NCBI GenBank assembly: GCA_964059195.1
Contig: CAXKWD010000009.1
Coordinates: 147,865,890 to 147,929,889, forward strand
Reading direction: 5' to 3'
DNA length: 64,000 bases
Source: Ectobius pallidus
Lineage: Eukaryota; Arthropoda; Insecta; Blattodea; Ectobiidae
In this document: positions 31,790-42,400 of the stretch, piece after piece
How positions within the stretch are numbered: the first letter of the stretch is position 1
Layout of the letters: every line of letters begins with the position of its first letter
Made by a program: the position numbers and the translations under genes
Notes under the pieces: model-generated
The model's input: the letters and a program-made list of their open reading frames with translations, nothing else
Told to the model about the DNA's origin: nothing
The model's database searches: none

Positions 31790-32236
31790 AAAAAATCCCT
31801 TTAAGCAGGCCTACAGGCTGAGGTAGATTTCGAAGTGCTTTTGGTTTAATTTATTGTAGCTGCGCAGCACTCTTCTTCTTTAGCCTTGGCATAACAAACC
31901 CGCAATAATAACTGCAAAATAGAGGAAAGAGCACTTCTTCAAACATTCAGATCTCGCTTTATATGAGAACTATCGAGAAACTAGTTATTGATTTATAGAG
32001 TACTCATCAAGAGCTTTTCAACGATAGCCTACCCCACAAGACATGGTTTCAAAAATTTCAAATTACCATCCCCCCACCCAACCCCCAAAACTCTCGAATC
32101 GTTGGTGTCACTGTGAACTCCATATGGGGTACTCTAATTTATTCAAACAACGTTATCCTCTATTCTTCATAGGAGCCGAGTTATACATTTTTAAAAATTT
32201 CAACCCCCTCCCCCGATCCCCCCTTGGGCCAATTTT
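31790..32236 (+). repeat. Unnamed interspersed repeat (about 450 bp), copy 1
   Basis: It begins CCCTTTAAGCAGGCCTACAG and ends CCCTTGGGCCAATTTTG. A diverged reverse-complement copy lies at 43780-44235 with matching end points, so this is a discrete element. No ORF or clear inverted termini. Confidence 0.7.
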
Positions 32237-32261
32237 GCCGTCGGAAAAGAAAGCCATCACT

Positions 32262-32400
32262 GAGAGCAAGGTCCAGGCTTTAGGGTGAATGTTTAAACAC
32301 CCCCCAGCCGAACTTCAGCAGGAGACTTGCTAGGAGGTGTTTAACTATCCATCCGGACTTCGCTCCCAGTGATTTCCATCTTCCCCTATACCTTACGAAA
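32262..32400. mobile_element. Short mariner-derived palindromic fragment
   Basis: AGGGTGAATGTTTAAACACC is followed by AGGAGGTGTTTAACTATCCA, and then CTTCGCTCCCAGTGATTTCC, as in the palindromic mariner pair at 16085-16740. Confidence 0.6.
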
Positions 32401-32977
32401 TGACAACTTAAGCATCTCCTCAGTTTGAAACACGAGGCTGGGTGCATCCCGTTCCAGACCTCCCTTCCTCAGAAAAATCCGAGATACTGAGGATGGAACC
32501 CGGGTCTGCGGTGGTCCGTATATCTATGCAAGGGTACATTAAGGGTGAGTCTTTCGCATCAGTTTCTTCTCAAACACAGTTTTGGAGTAAAAACACTTCT
32601 AGCTATTGCCTCTAATAGAGAAAGGTGGCAAATCAGATGTCAATATAAATCTGTTGATCTGAACTGGTTTGAACAGAATTGCTGTTTTCCTTCCTGCAGA
32701 TCATCCCACCGAGGAAGTCATAGAGGTCACAAATCCGGATAATTGCGGAGTGCGAGCACAGAGGTGGCCGTGGAACCGGTTTGCGCATGTCAGAGGTTAT
32801 CGTAACAAACCCTGCGTCATGACAAAACAAATTGTTGCCATCCAAACCATTTCACTTCAGTCAGCAGGTCTTTAGCTCGAGTCCAGCTTGGCAAGTTCTA
32901 GAAAATCGGAAATCTAACAACGGTCTTTAAAATACGTCACTGTTATTAAGGACTAGCAGGTGGACGCTTTTGTTGAA
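32401..32977. other. Unassigned sequence
   Basis: No gene or repeat boundary supported. Confidence 0.35.
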
Positions 32978-33519
32978 TCTATATTAATAAAAGGAAGTGT
33001 CTGTCTTCCTTCTGTCTGTCTGTCTGTCTGTCCGCGATGCCCAGCGAAATCTACTCACGCAGAGATCTGAAATTTTAAACACAGGTGGACTGAAGGGTCG
33101 GAAAATGCACCTCGAAGCCGGAATTTTAATTTTCGCTTTCGTTCGTGAGTTATGAGTGAAAAACGGGCAAAAAACGTGCATCTTTTTGCGTTTTAGAAGC
33201 ATCAGTTTTCAGTTATACATTTCAATGTCAAATCAATTACAGTTGGCTTTGGCTATTTTTCTCATACTTTGGAAATAAAACTTTCGCGATCGCTTGAATG
33301 TTGTAAGCCCTAAATATGGTCAAACATTGTTTTATTTGGACGAAATACACTATACAGGGGTTTGGTCCAGGGAACTCGAATCTGAGGCCGCTTTTACCAT
33401 GCGAGGCTATCTAATCGTGGTATTTAGTCCACATGATTTAGGTGTTAATAAATATAATGATTTTACTATTATGCTCTTAATTTTTAGCTTTGGAAATAAT
33501 TATCGCGGGCTCATGCTAA
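32978..33519 (+). mobile_element. Helitron family A with a damaged 3' hairpin
   Basis: It starts TCTATATTAATAAAAGGAAG after an A and carries GTCTGTCTGTCTGTC repeats. It ends ATTATCGCGGGCTCATGCTAA before a T. Compared with 24098-24624, the second half of the terminal hairpin is deleted. Confidence 0.82.
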
Positions 33520-33737
33520 TCAGTTATATTTGCAATTATGATATGCAGAAAATAAGCTTTTTTAAAAATTGATTTCCGAGTTAAGCTCCAGATCGATTCA
33601 TTACGTAAGGCTTAAGGAAGAATAAAAGTCTAGTTTTGTTTTTTAATCAGATTAAAACTGTCTAGCATCAGCAGAACTATACAGATTTGTGATATCTTGA
33701 CAATCGCACACTCACATAAAAATACAAAAAAATACCA

Positions 33738-33832
33738 ATTTGGCCGACTACGGGATCTGAACCAAGGACCACCAGAATGTGAGTCCAAGACGTTACCATC
33801 TCGGGCACCTCGCTCGGTTTAACGGTCTAGTT
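33738..33832 (-). repeat. SINE family S5 fragment
   Basis: AATTTGGCCGACTACGGGAT to GAGTCCAAGACGTTACCATC, in the same order as in the S5 copy at 55203-55395. Confidence 0.65.
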
Positions 33833-34149
33833 TGATAAGCATACATGAAGGAATATGTGGGTAGTGTTATCTGTCATTTCACGTCCAAGAAATACTTAGT
33901 TTCCAGAAGGGGGTTGCGAGGCGATGGGCTTACCACCTGTCCCTCTACCCTCTCTCGGAAAATAAGCATTTCAAAATTAGTATAGGTAATGAAACCTCCA
34001 TTGGAGGCCCCTTCGCCCCACCTGGGGATCATAGGGTACCAGTTATCTGTCATAGCTACCTGTATTGCAACTTCCAAAGCCGTATATGAACACTGTACAA
34101 CAATTATGTTGTCATGATAACTGATTTGCATTTGATAATTGCTTTCTAA
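33833..34149. other. Unassigned sequence
   Basis: Nothing recognised. Confidence 0.3.
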
Positions 34150-34368
34150 TATATTACCATAAAATAGGCACTAAATTGGGCATTACTCCGGTACCGGTCA
34201 ACCGATTTGGTCTAATAGCAATAGGCTTCTTCCCATGAATGATATAAATGCGTATACCAAGTTTCATGAATATCCGATAAAGCGTATTTGAGTTATCGCG
34301 CGTACAGACAGAAGGACGGGCATTTTCCCTTCCACAACACAATCTCATAAAGTGTACCATACTGGCAC

Positions 34369-34370
<2 letters not shown>
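34150..34370 (-). repeat. Single-unit copy of the 150-bp-unit repeat
   Basis: The reverse-complement relation to 12387-12600 is clear, including TTGGGCATTACTCCGGTACC, CCGATTTGGTC and the end GTACCATACTGGCACTTAAT. An (AAT)n run follows at 34370-34407. Confidence 0.75.
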
Positions 34371-34407
<37 letters not shown>

Positions 34408-34411
<4 letters not shown>

Positions 34412-35319
34412 TAACCGGCACCAGTCCGACCCTAACTGACACTTAAACGTGTTTTTAACAGAAATAATTATTATTATTCTGAGTTCTGACAGGCAATATG
34501 CAAATTGTTGCAGTTAATAAACTTGACTTGAGCTGATTGTGGATGACGTCACCACAATGGGATGACCAACACATGTTGTGATTCATTCCACAATCCTACA
34601 TTAAAACAGATGCATATCACCACTGCCTTCTATATCTTACAAGCCATGATGCTTGAAATCTGGCAACACAGGAGGTAGTCCTATCTGTGGTGGTCTGTGG
34701 GAAGCATTTGAATACGTTTTTATTGCAGATAATTTTCTTCATCACAAATACTGACTTTATTTAGGCCAAATCAGTAGGCCTATATTACATAGCCTATACG
34801 TGTGATGTGCATAATAACGTAACGCGCAGTGACTCCACATATTTGAAGGAATTCGTAGTATTCAGTGTCTCCTCATTGTACGATATGATGTCGCGTTTTT
34901 TTCTTATTTTTTGGTAATAACCTCACTTATCCTGTCAGGCCTAAGAGCTCTGTTATTTGGCCCACAACAGAGTCATCTTTTATTAAGCTGCTACACTTCT
35001 CTGGGTCATTTTGTACTACCACTGAGCAAGTTGTCTCAGGTTTAATATAGTTAACCTAGAACACTGATATCTCTCTTCTTGTCATATGCACTTTGTGGAA
35101 GACTACGCCCATGGCTGCCACTGAAAAGAATAACTTTGCCTAATTCCTTGGGAACAGTCAGCTTTCCGTTATTTGCTGTCTAAAAGTCGTTCATTCGTTC
35201 ATCCTTGGCTCCGGTGGTGAACTGTGTTGATTCGCCAGCACTTTTAAGGTTAAGGTTTGAATCCCGTTCATTACCTTCACCAAACTGTAGGAAAATGCTG
35301 AATCGATTACCTAGTAGTA
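34408..35319. other. Unassigned; weak tRNA-like SINE head near 35205-35280
   Basis: AAGGTTTGAATCCCGTTC resembles a degraded B box. No other feature is supported. Confidence 0.3.
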
Positions 35320-35800
35320 ATATTGGGAGGATAGGAGATTGCATTATACTGTAGGCCTACTACGATTTGGCGTCCGCCACATTGAGATGAATTAGGCCAA
35401 CTGTGAGCAGCTTGATATAAGTTCATACCAGTAAAAGTGACTCTATTTCTCTTCAATTCTTCTTTAATAGCAGCTAATTCTTCCTGAAGGACACTAATAT
35501 CATACCGTGCCTCTCCCTTGTATTCGTTTGTAGATGGTAATAGCTTGGTGTTCTGTCGTAATAGCTGATAAACACAAAAATCTTCTATGAAAAACTGTTC
35601 TCTTGTGTACTCAATTAGAGGTGACGGTGTGTATAAATCTCTCATTATCTACACGGTTTTTACCTTCTCTATGCTCTCCAGTTGCTCTTCAGGTGTGTCC
35701 AGATGTTCTCTAAACCATAGGCAATGACTGGGATTACTTTAAGCTGAAATATGCGATGATTCTGATGAAGTTCATTGCTTTATTTACGGCATGTTGATAG
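35320..35800 (-). pseudogene. LINE reverse transcriptase C-terminal remnant
   Basis: Two frames joined by a shift near 35690 give FQLKVIPVIAYGLENIWTHL, then EEQLESIEKVKTV, an in-frame TAG, and MRDLYTPSPLIEYTREQFFI and NTKLLPSTNEYKG. The pattern parallels ISPIGTYGLELTWEYLS...LEQVKAAY...YTPSRLIYELIREPY of the RT at 18499-19145, so both come from the same LINE group. The stretch LQEELAAIKEELKRNR looks like a coiled coil but lies in this remnant. Confidence 0.6.
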
Positions 35801-36099
35801 CCGATAGGACTACCAATGCGATGTTGCTAGATCTAACAGCATGGCTTGTAAGAAATAAAGAAGGCAGTGATATCACCCATAACAAGAAACAAATGAAATG
35901 CTATTTTATTTTCAAGCTGGCATCTTGCTATAGAATTAGTTAAATAAATGTTTTTCCATAAAGTTAATTGTTGCAGCAATTGTTACCACAATAAGATTGA
36001 TTTCCCGTCCTAATAATTCCTTAGCTACCAGGATAATTTCCATTATTAGGCTATAGTTTGATATAGTCTTAATTATAGTTTTCACCAACATAGTTATTC
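35801..36099. other. Unassigned sequence
   Basis: AT-rich, nothing recognised. Confidence 0.3.
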
Positions 36100-36340
36100 C
36101 TCAGGTTCGCGAGCGACCCCTGGTGATCCCATAAGGGGATTTTCTCAGCGGATTTGTTACCGGGGTGCGCCAGTCCCCTACCTACTTAAACCTAAGGACA
36201 CACACACACACCCAGTCCTGAATCCGGGAAAGACATTTTTCACTACTGAAAAATCCCCGACCCGTCCGGGAATCGAACCCGGGCCGCCCAGGTGGCTGGC
36301 AGTCACGCTACCAACTCACCCACGGCGGCGGACTCACCAA
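36100..36340 (-). repeat. tRNA-derived SINE, family S4
   Basis: Read on the minus strand, GTGGGTGAGTTGGTAGCGTG (A box) is followed by GGCCCGGGTTCGATTCCCGG (B box), then a body with a (TG)n stretch. It is single copy in the window. Confidence 0.75.
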
Positions 36341-36520
36341 CATAATCTACATCAATCATGTTTCTCTTTTTATTATTATTTTTTATTCTTAATTAGATTA
36401 TTTGGTAAGGTTTGAATGTATGCACCTCTGGTTAGTGGAAGAGAAGGCCTTAAGGCCTTAACTACACCAGAGGCAAATATAAATAAATAAATAAATAAAT
36501 AAATAAAAGATAATATTTTA

Positions 36521-36780
36521 TGTACGAGGGAGAATCAAATGAAAACCCCAATTATTTTTTTCCCCACTATTTTACTGCAGGAAGAATGTTTGCTTGTACA
36601 TTATTTTTCTACTTAGTCCCCTCCTAGTTCAGAGCATTTAAGCCATCGGATAGGAAGTGCTTCGATACCGCATGAGAAAAAATATTTTGGTTGACGCTGT
36701 CATAACCACGCTCTGATCCTTATGAGTCCTACAGATAATAATTTACTTGGTTGAAAGTACTCTCATGCGAGGTCTTATGG
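36521..36780 (+). mobile_element. Mariner 5' end fragment
   Basis: ACGAGGGAGAATCAAATGAA is a mariner-type terminus, followed by AAGCCATCGGATAGGAAGTG as in the 5' untranslated region of such elements. The transposase is missing. Confidence 0.55.
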
Positions 36781-37163
36781 AAACTGAACGAACCTTACTA
36801 CTTCATGACTTAAATTTTGATACTGTTGATGCATAAAAGTAAATAAATAAGAAGACAGAAAGAAAGGAAGGAAAAGAAAGGAGATCCATAAGCAGAGAAA
36901 TTCCTAAGCATATTAATAAATACAGTAAATAATTGTTGAAAAAGTAAAAATGTTAATTTTCACTAAATTATTTTTATGCATAAATAAATTAAAAGAAATT
37001 AATAAAATAATTAATATTCAGGAATAATATTTTTTCTATACTTATGTATATGCGAGAAAATAAAAAAGAGGCAATTAAATAGAGAAATAAATAATCTACA
37101 AATTAGTAAGGATTTAAATAAACGAAGAGAAATACAAATAATAAATTAGTCAAGTTCTCATTA
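36781..37163. other. A/G-rich low-complexity sequence
   Basis: AATAAATAAA and GAAAGGAAGG runs, with no gene. Confidence 0.5.
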
Positions 37164-37512
37164 AATATATTCATTATTTTATTCATTTATTTATGCATTT
37201 AAACCATTTATTAATCTTTTCTTTTAGAGTTATATATATAAACAAACTATTTTAGCCGTCTTAATAAAACATAATAATAATCATCATCATCATATTAAGA
37301 CGAAAATTGTATTATAATTTTGACACAGTTATTCTAGGTTTTTTACAAAATAAACAAATGACTATTCCTTACATCGGCACTCAAAAAATAGCATAAACAG
37401 TAGAGATATTTACCCTTTTCTTTTAGAGTTACATATATATAACTCTAAAAGAAAAGATTAATAAATGGTTTCAATGCATAAACAAATGAGTAAAATAATG
37501 AATAAATATTTA
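37164..37512. mobile_element. Fold-back element with arms of about 80 bp
   Basis: The left arm ends ATCTTTTCTTTTAGAGTTAT and the right arm starts ATAACTCTAAAAGAAAAGAT. The arms match outward to about 37164 and 37512. The core (37242-37420) resembles the degraded hAT-like repeat at 6840-7360. Confidence 0.7.
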
Positions 37513-37827
37513 AATTTAAAAAGTTAATCAATAAATAAATAATAGTTAAAGAGAAAATACAAAAAAGAATGTATGAGTAAGAACAGGTGAAAGCAGTACA
37601 AAGGGTGTAATCTGCAGAGTAGTGAAGATTAGCATATAATGACGTGATATCAGTTGTTATTTTCCACTAGTGTGTCGGGTCAGGGCTTAAGGTTTAGCGT
37701 TAAGTCAAGGTCATGGAGCCCTTATAGTATAAATCCAGCGGGAGTCGCCCAGGGCTCCATTGGGAGGCTGGCACATCTCGAGCAAGTAAGTACATCTTTC
37801 TCATACAAGAAACATAACGTAAACAGT

Positions 37828-38078
37828 GAGGTCCCGGGTTCGAATCCCGTGGCCGACCAATTTGACATGGGGTTTTTCATGGTTTCCCCACTCGTAAAGA
37901 CAAATGCCGAATTGGATATTTACATACCACGAATCATCCTCACCATTTCATCCTGTATCATATCATTGAATTAATATCAGTTGAAATTTACTCCATAAAA
38001 ATACACTGACAATAGAAACAATTGACAAGCAATAGTTCCATAGCCTACCCTACTGTGCAGACACAGATCCCGAACTAA
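37828..38078 (+). repeat. SINE family S5
   Basis: It contains CCCGGGTTCGAATCCCGTGG (B box), ACATGGGGTTTTTCATGG and a tail resembling 54787-55040 in reverse. The left part of the tRNA-like head is replaced by unrelated sequence. Confidence 0.7.
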
Positions 38079-38819
38079 TGATATAACCTCGACGTTCAAA
38101 AGAATATAAGTTGAATTTAAATAAAAGATAATTATGACCTTTAAGACTGCAGTTATAGCTTAAGTTATGACCGAAGTGATAACATAAAAATATATAGGCT
38201 AACGCAGAATAAAAAAAGTTACATATTTTACAAATTATTTTGAAAAATACACAAATGAAATGCTAGTGATTATTCCTCAGTAGTAGGCCTATTGTGAGTG
38301 CCACTTTTTAAAGACTTTTTTTTCCAAGAACTTTTCCTACCTGCTGCCACCCTAATCCTCTTCGTTTGTCCTAGGAACCGGAAATTCTGCACACTTAATT
38401 AAAATGTAAACCCAAATTAAAGTTTAAAAGTTTAAATTTAATATCGCAATTTGTTTTTGAGATATTATTTAAGTTTATTAATTAAATCTATCTTCTCCGA
38501 CACACATTACAATATGGACCTGAATTTTTATTTAGATTTTTTGATGCTTTCTTTACTAATTTACTGATGGTGTTTCATATTCTTTATAGTTTTTGTTTTG
38601 AAAAATTACAAAAATAAAATGAAGAATTAAAAATCATATCTCTGATTATACTTAATATTGTATAAAATAACTAAGGTCTACAGTAGACAGGCCCTCCCAT
38701 GACAACCATTCACGTCAGACAACCAACAATGACCTCATGCGCGACCTAGCGGCCGACTGACTAAGCAAACCGTCACCATATAAACAAAAGGAAAAAACAA
38801 AACATCATAGTTCAGTATA
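38079..38819. other. Unassigned sequence
   Basis: Nothing recognised. Confidence 0.35.
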
Positions 38820-38960
38820 CCCAGAAGAAGGCCACGACATGAGGGCCGAAACGTCGGTTTTAGACATGCTGACACGGCGCCACCCGGACAGTGGGGAAAC
38901 CATTAAAAAAAACCATGTCAAATTGGTCGGCCACGGGATTTGAACGTGTTCATTTAGCCG
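38820..38960. repeat. Penelope-like motif next to an S5 fragment
   Basis: GACATGAGGGCCGAAACGTC at about 38837-38856 resembles the conserved end of Penelope-like elements, where a hammerhead-type core is often found. An S5 SINE fragment follows at 38893-38948. Both assignments rest on short motifs. Confidence 0.35.
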
Positions 38961-39300
38961 TGGAAGCCTACGAGAACGTATTCACACTTGTCTGCAGTCC
39001 AGTACAATGTTGCCAAATACGCACCACAGCATGTTTACTTCACTTGAAAAGTGGTGAATGACAGCGACAACACTGGGGTAATCCACACGACTTCAAGAGC
39101 ACCTTGTTCTTTGTTCGGATTAAGGAACAATGCTATTATATTCTTTTGTAGATAGACGATGGGACGAGGTCTTCTTAAAATGGCACAACAATACATTTCA
39201 TACCGTATTTTCTTTTTTCTCATAAACCTTTTGGACTGTGCAAATTTCAAAAATGATCAGTTAAGCGGTTGATGGCAATTCTTGATTATTCACCCACAGG

Positions 39301-39495
39301 ATGCTGACGAAGGAGCAAGTCCAGTTCTACAAAGACAACGGTTTCATCAAGTTGTCCAACATCTTCAGTGAGAAGGAACTTCAGGAGATTTCTGATGAGT
39401 ACAATGACTTGTTCGAGAGGAAGAGAAAAGGGAACTTGCAGGCCGCATGGGAGGGGAACGAGATGAAAAAGGCGGCCAAGAACGAGCCAGTGGTG
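39301..39495 (+). CDS. Dioxygenase copy A, exon 1 (aa 1-65)
   Basis: It starts MLTKEQVQFYKDNGFIKL, the usual PhyH N-terminal helix in which a parallel beta strand follows the GF/GY pair. It ends GTG|GTGAGT. ACCCACAG directly before the ATG looks like an acceptor, so the leader is probably spliced. Confidence 0.9.
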
Positions 39496-42400
39496 GTGAG
39501 TAACAGCAATGACGTTTGTTACGCAGTCATCTTACGCAGGAAGTGTGTCTGTCTGTCTGTCCGCGATGCCCAGCGAAATCTACTCTACGCAGAGATCTGA
39601 AATTTTAAACATAGGTGGACTAAAGGGTCGGAAAATGCACCTCGAAGCCGGAATTTTAAATTTCGTTTTCGTTCGTGAGTTGTGAGTGAAAAACGGGCAG
39701 AAAACGTGCATTTTTTGCGTTTTCGAAGCATCGGTTTTGAGTAATACATTTCAATGTCAAATCAATTACAGTTGGCTTTGGCTATTTTCGTCATACCTTG
39801 GAAATAAAAGCATCGCGATCGCTTGAATGTTGTAAGCTCACGCTGGTCGATTCATTTGTTTATAACGTCAAGGCACGCAGACATCTGAAATTTTGAACAT
39901 AGACGAAAGAGGGATAATCAATATAGGCCTAAATATGGTCAAACGGTGTTCGATTTGGACGAAACTCACTATACATGGGTTTTCTGAGCCAAGGAACTCA
40001 ACTGAGGTCGCTTTTACCAGGCGACGCTATCTAATCGTGGTATGTAGTCCACGTGATTTAAGTGTTAATAATTATAATGATTTAAATTAAGCTCTTAATT
40101 TTTAATTTTTGAAATAATTATCGCGGGCGAAGCCGCGGGCACTTGCTAATATTAATCTAAACGCGAATTTATATTAATGAACAATATGGTTTCAGGTGTT
40201 ATCTATCCACAACCTGCAATTTCACTCGGCAGTTTTCACCCGCCTCATCACCAACAAGAATTTGCTGGACGCCATGGAGGACATCATGGACACCCCTAAC
40301 ATCCTTCTACACCACACCAAGGCTCATCTCAAGCCTCCAGAGAATGGAGCCCCGTACCTTATGCACCAGGTAAGCCTCTGTCTTGAATGTGCTACTAGAT
40401 AAAGGAAGCCCGAAGAAAAGCATTTCAGGCAAACCTACCGTATTTTACGGACCAAAAGACGCTCCGGACCATAAGACGCACCTTGATTTTGGAATGAAAA
40501 TTTAAAGGAAAATAAATTTAATGTGATTCTAACGACAATTTTTAAAGGGAATAATAGCCTATATCGAGATGTTGCGGTGCCACCAACACTTCTAGTTAAG
40601 ATCAGCTGGTTTATCTTTTAGATTAACCTCATTACTACAATAATATCTTGTAATTAATATTGTATTTATTATTATACCTGACTTAAATACTTCACCACAT
40701 ATATAAATGTTTTACATTATTTTTATATCCCCTTTAGTTCATAAACAGCTTATATACCCAATCGCTGTGTTCAATTATTAATTATATATTATTTCAAATC
40801 AAAGAAGCTACATTTATGAAGATATGATATAGATGATATAAGAAACTTTTATTAGGAGATTTTTGCTCTGAGGATTCAATTTTTCCTGTTACAGCATAAA
40901 ATCTCCCATGGCATGGCCGCCACTGACTTCTAACTTTAGAAAAATATGAAAATATTATAGGAGAAAAATTCCTCCGGCACTGGGACTTGAACCCAGGACC
41001 TTTGGCTATTCGCGCCAATGCTCCACCAACTGAGCTAAGCCGGAGCTCAATTCACAGCACCAGATGGAACCTCTCTCCTATGACTGATTGCCCTAATGGT
41101 CATGTAATGTCCAACAGAGACAATAATCTGTTGTTCATGAATGCTCATATATCTATTAGAAAAATATGCAAAACAAAGGTCCTTCGTTGTTACCACTGTA
41201 GTCAATTGTTATGAATAAAAAAAAAAATACCAATGCAATGGCGACCAGTCATATGATTAGTCTGTAAATTTTGCAGATTATGGAAACACAAAATTATGAT
41301 ATAGCTGTTGACGAATGATTAAGAATCAGGTCTTTGTCGATCACTAAGAAGGCATGAAGTCAATGCAATAAAAATTTTAACTCTTTTCCACTTCATTATT
41401 GACTCATGAGCACAAAATTGTAAGGACTTTAATGTCCTGTAGCATACACATTTTACGTCGTAGAGCAAACATCTTTTAATAAAAGTTGCCTGTCTATCTC
41501 CCCTCTATAGCCTACACAGGTAAAATATTTCGGTATTATTTATTAACACGCTGTATATTTAAACGGACTGATTCATGAGCTAAGCAATCAGTACCTAAAG
41601 CGATCTTGACAGTTTTGAGGTATTAATTATATTATATAAAATTATTATTAGACTTCGGATTTTAGGTAAAAACCTATTTTAATCCTTAAGTGATATATGG
41701 ACGAAAACTTGTATATGCATGTTTCATAAGTGACTATGTCCAAAACTGATACTTTATAGGACCTAAAACAGCCTATTTTTACGTTAGAGCCTAATATTGC
41801 CTTTTTTGCTTGTTTTTCCTCTAAAGTTCAAAATAAGTCTTTTTTATTATTAATTCTAGCATTTATTTTCAGTTCATACAACATTTTTAGCTCGGAATGT
41901 GCAGTACATGACACATTTGTGACGTGGTTAAATAGTAAGGAATGTTTCGTCTTCAGTAGAAAAATTCCTTGGAATTCCCAAGAAAATGTAGTGTTTTTCT
42001 CCCGACTCCCACATCCAGAAAAAAAGTTCTCTGAATCACAGAGGGATACAAGGGGTTGAATATGCTAGGAATGATATGCGTAGCTTCTGGCCGCAGGGAT
42101 TAGGTTTTCACTGTATACAGGCCCTAGTAAAAGGTCTAAATAATGCTGTGTGCCATAGGCCTATATCTGTGTTTTATCATGATTATTGATTCTAATAGTG
42201 ACTTCAATAAATATAATACTCTGCATTGCAATTGAGATATTTCAGAAAATTGGCAACTTAAAGATTTTGTAAGAGACTATTTTACGGTTTTTAGAATATA
42301 TTTTCCAATTTTTAGAGTCTATTTTAGGTACCTAAAACACCATTTTTGCGACCTAAAAGTCCGAAGTCTAATTATTATAAATAATAAAACACCATATCGT

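Noticed and set aside
35307..35645. Minus-strand ORF with a coiled-coil-like LQEELAAIKEELKRNR segment, at first taken for a host gene
   Set aside because: In-frame upstream sequence past a stop matches the LINE RT C-terminus seen at 18499, so it is a retroelement remnant.
37654..37974. 106-codon plus-strand ORF
   Set aside because: It is mostly translated SINE S5 sequence.
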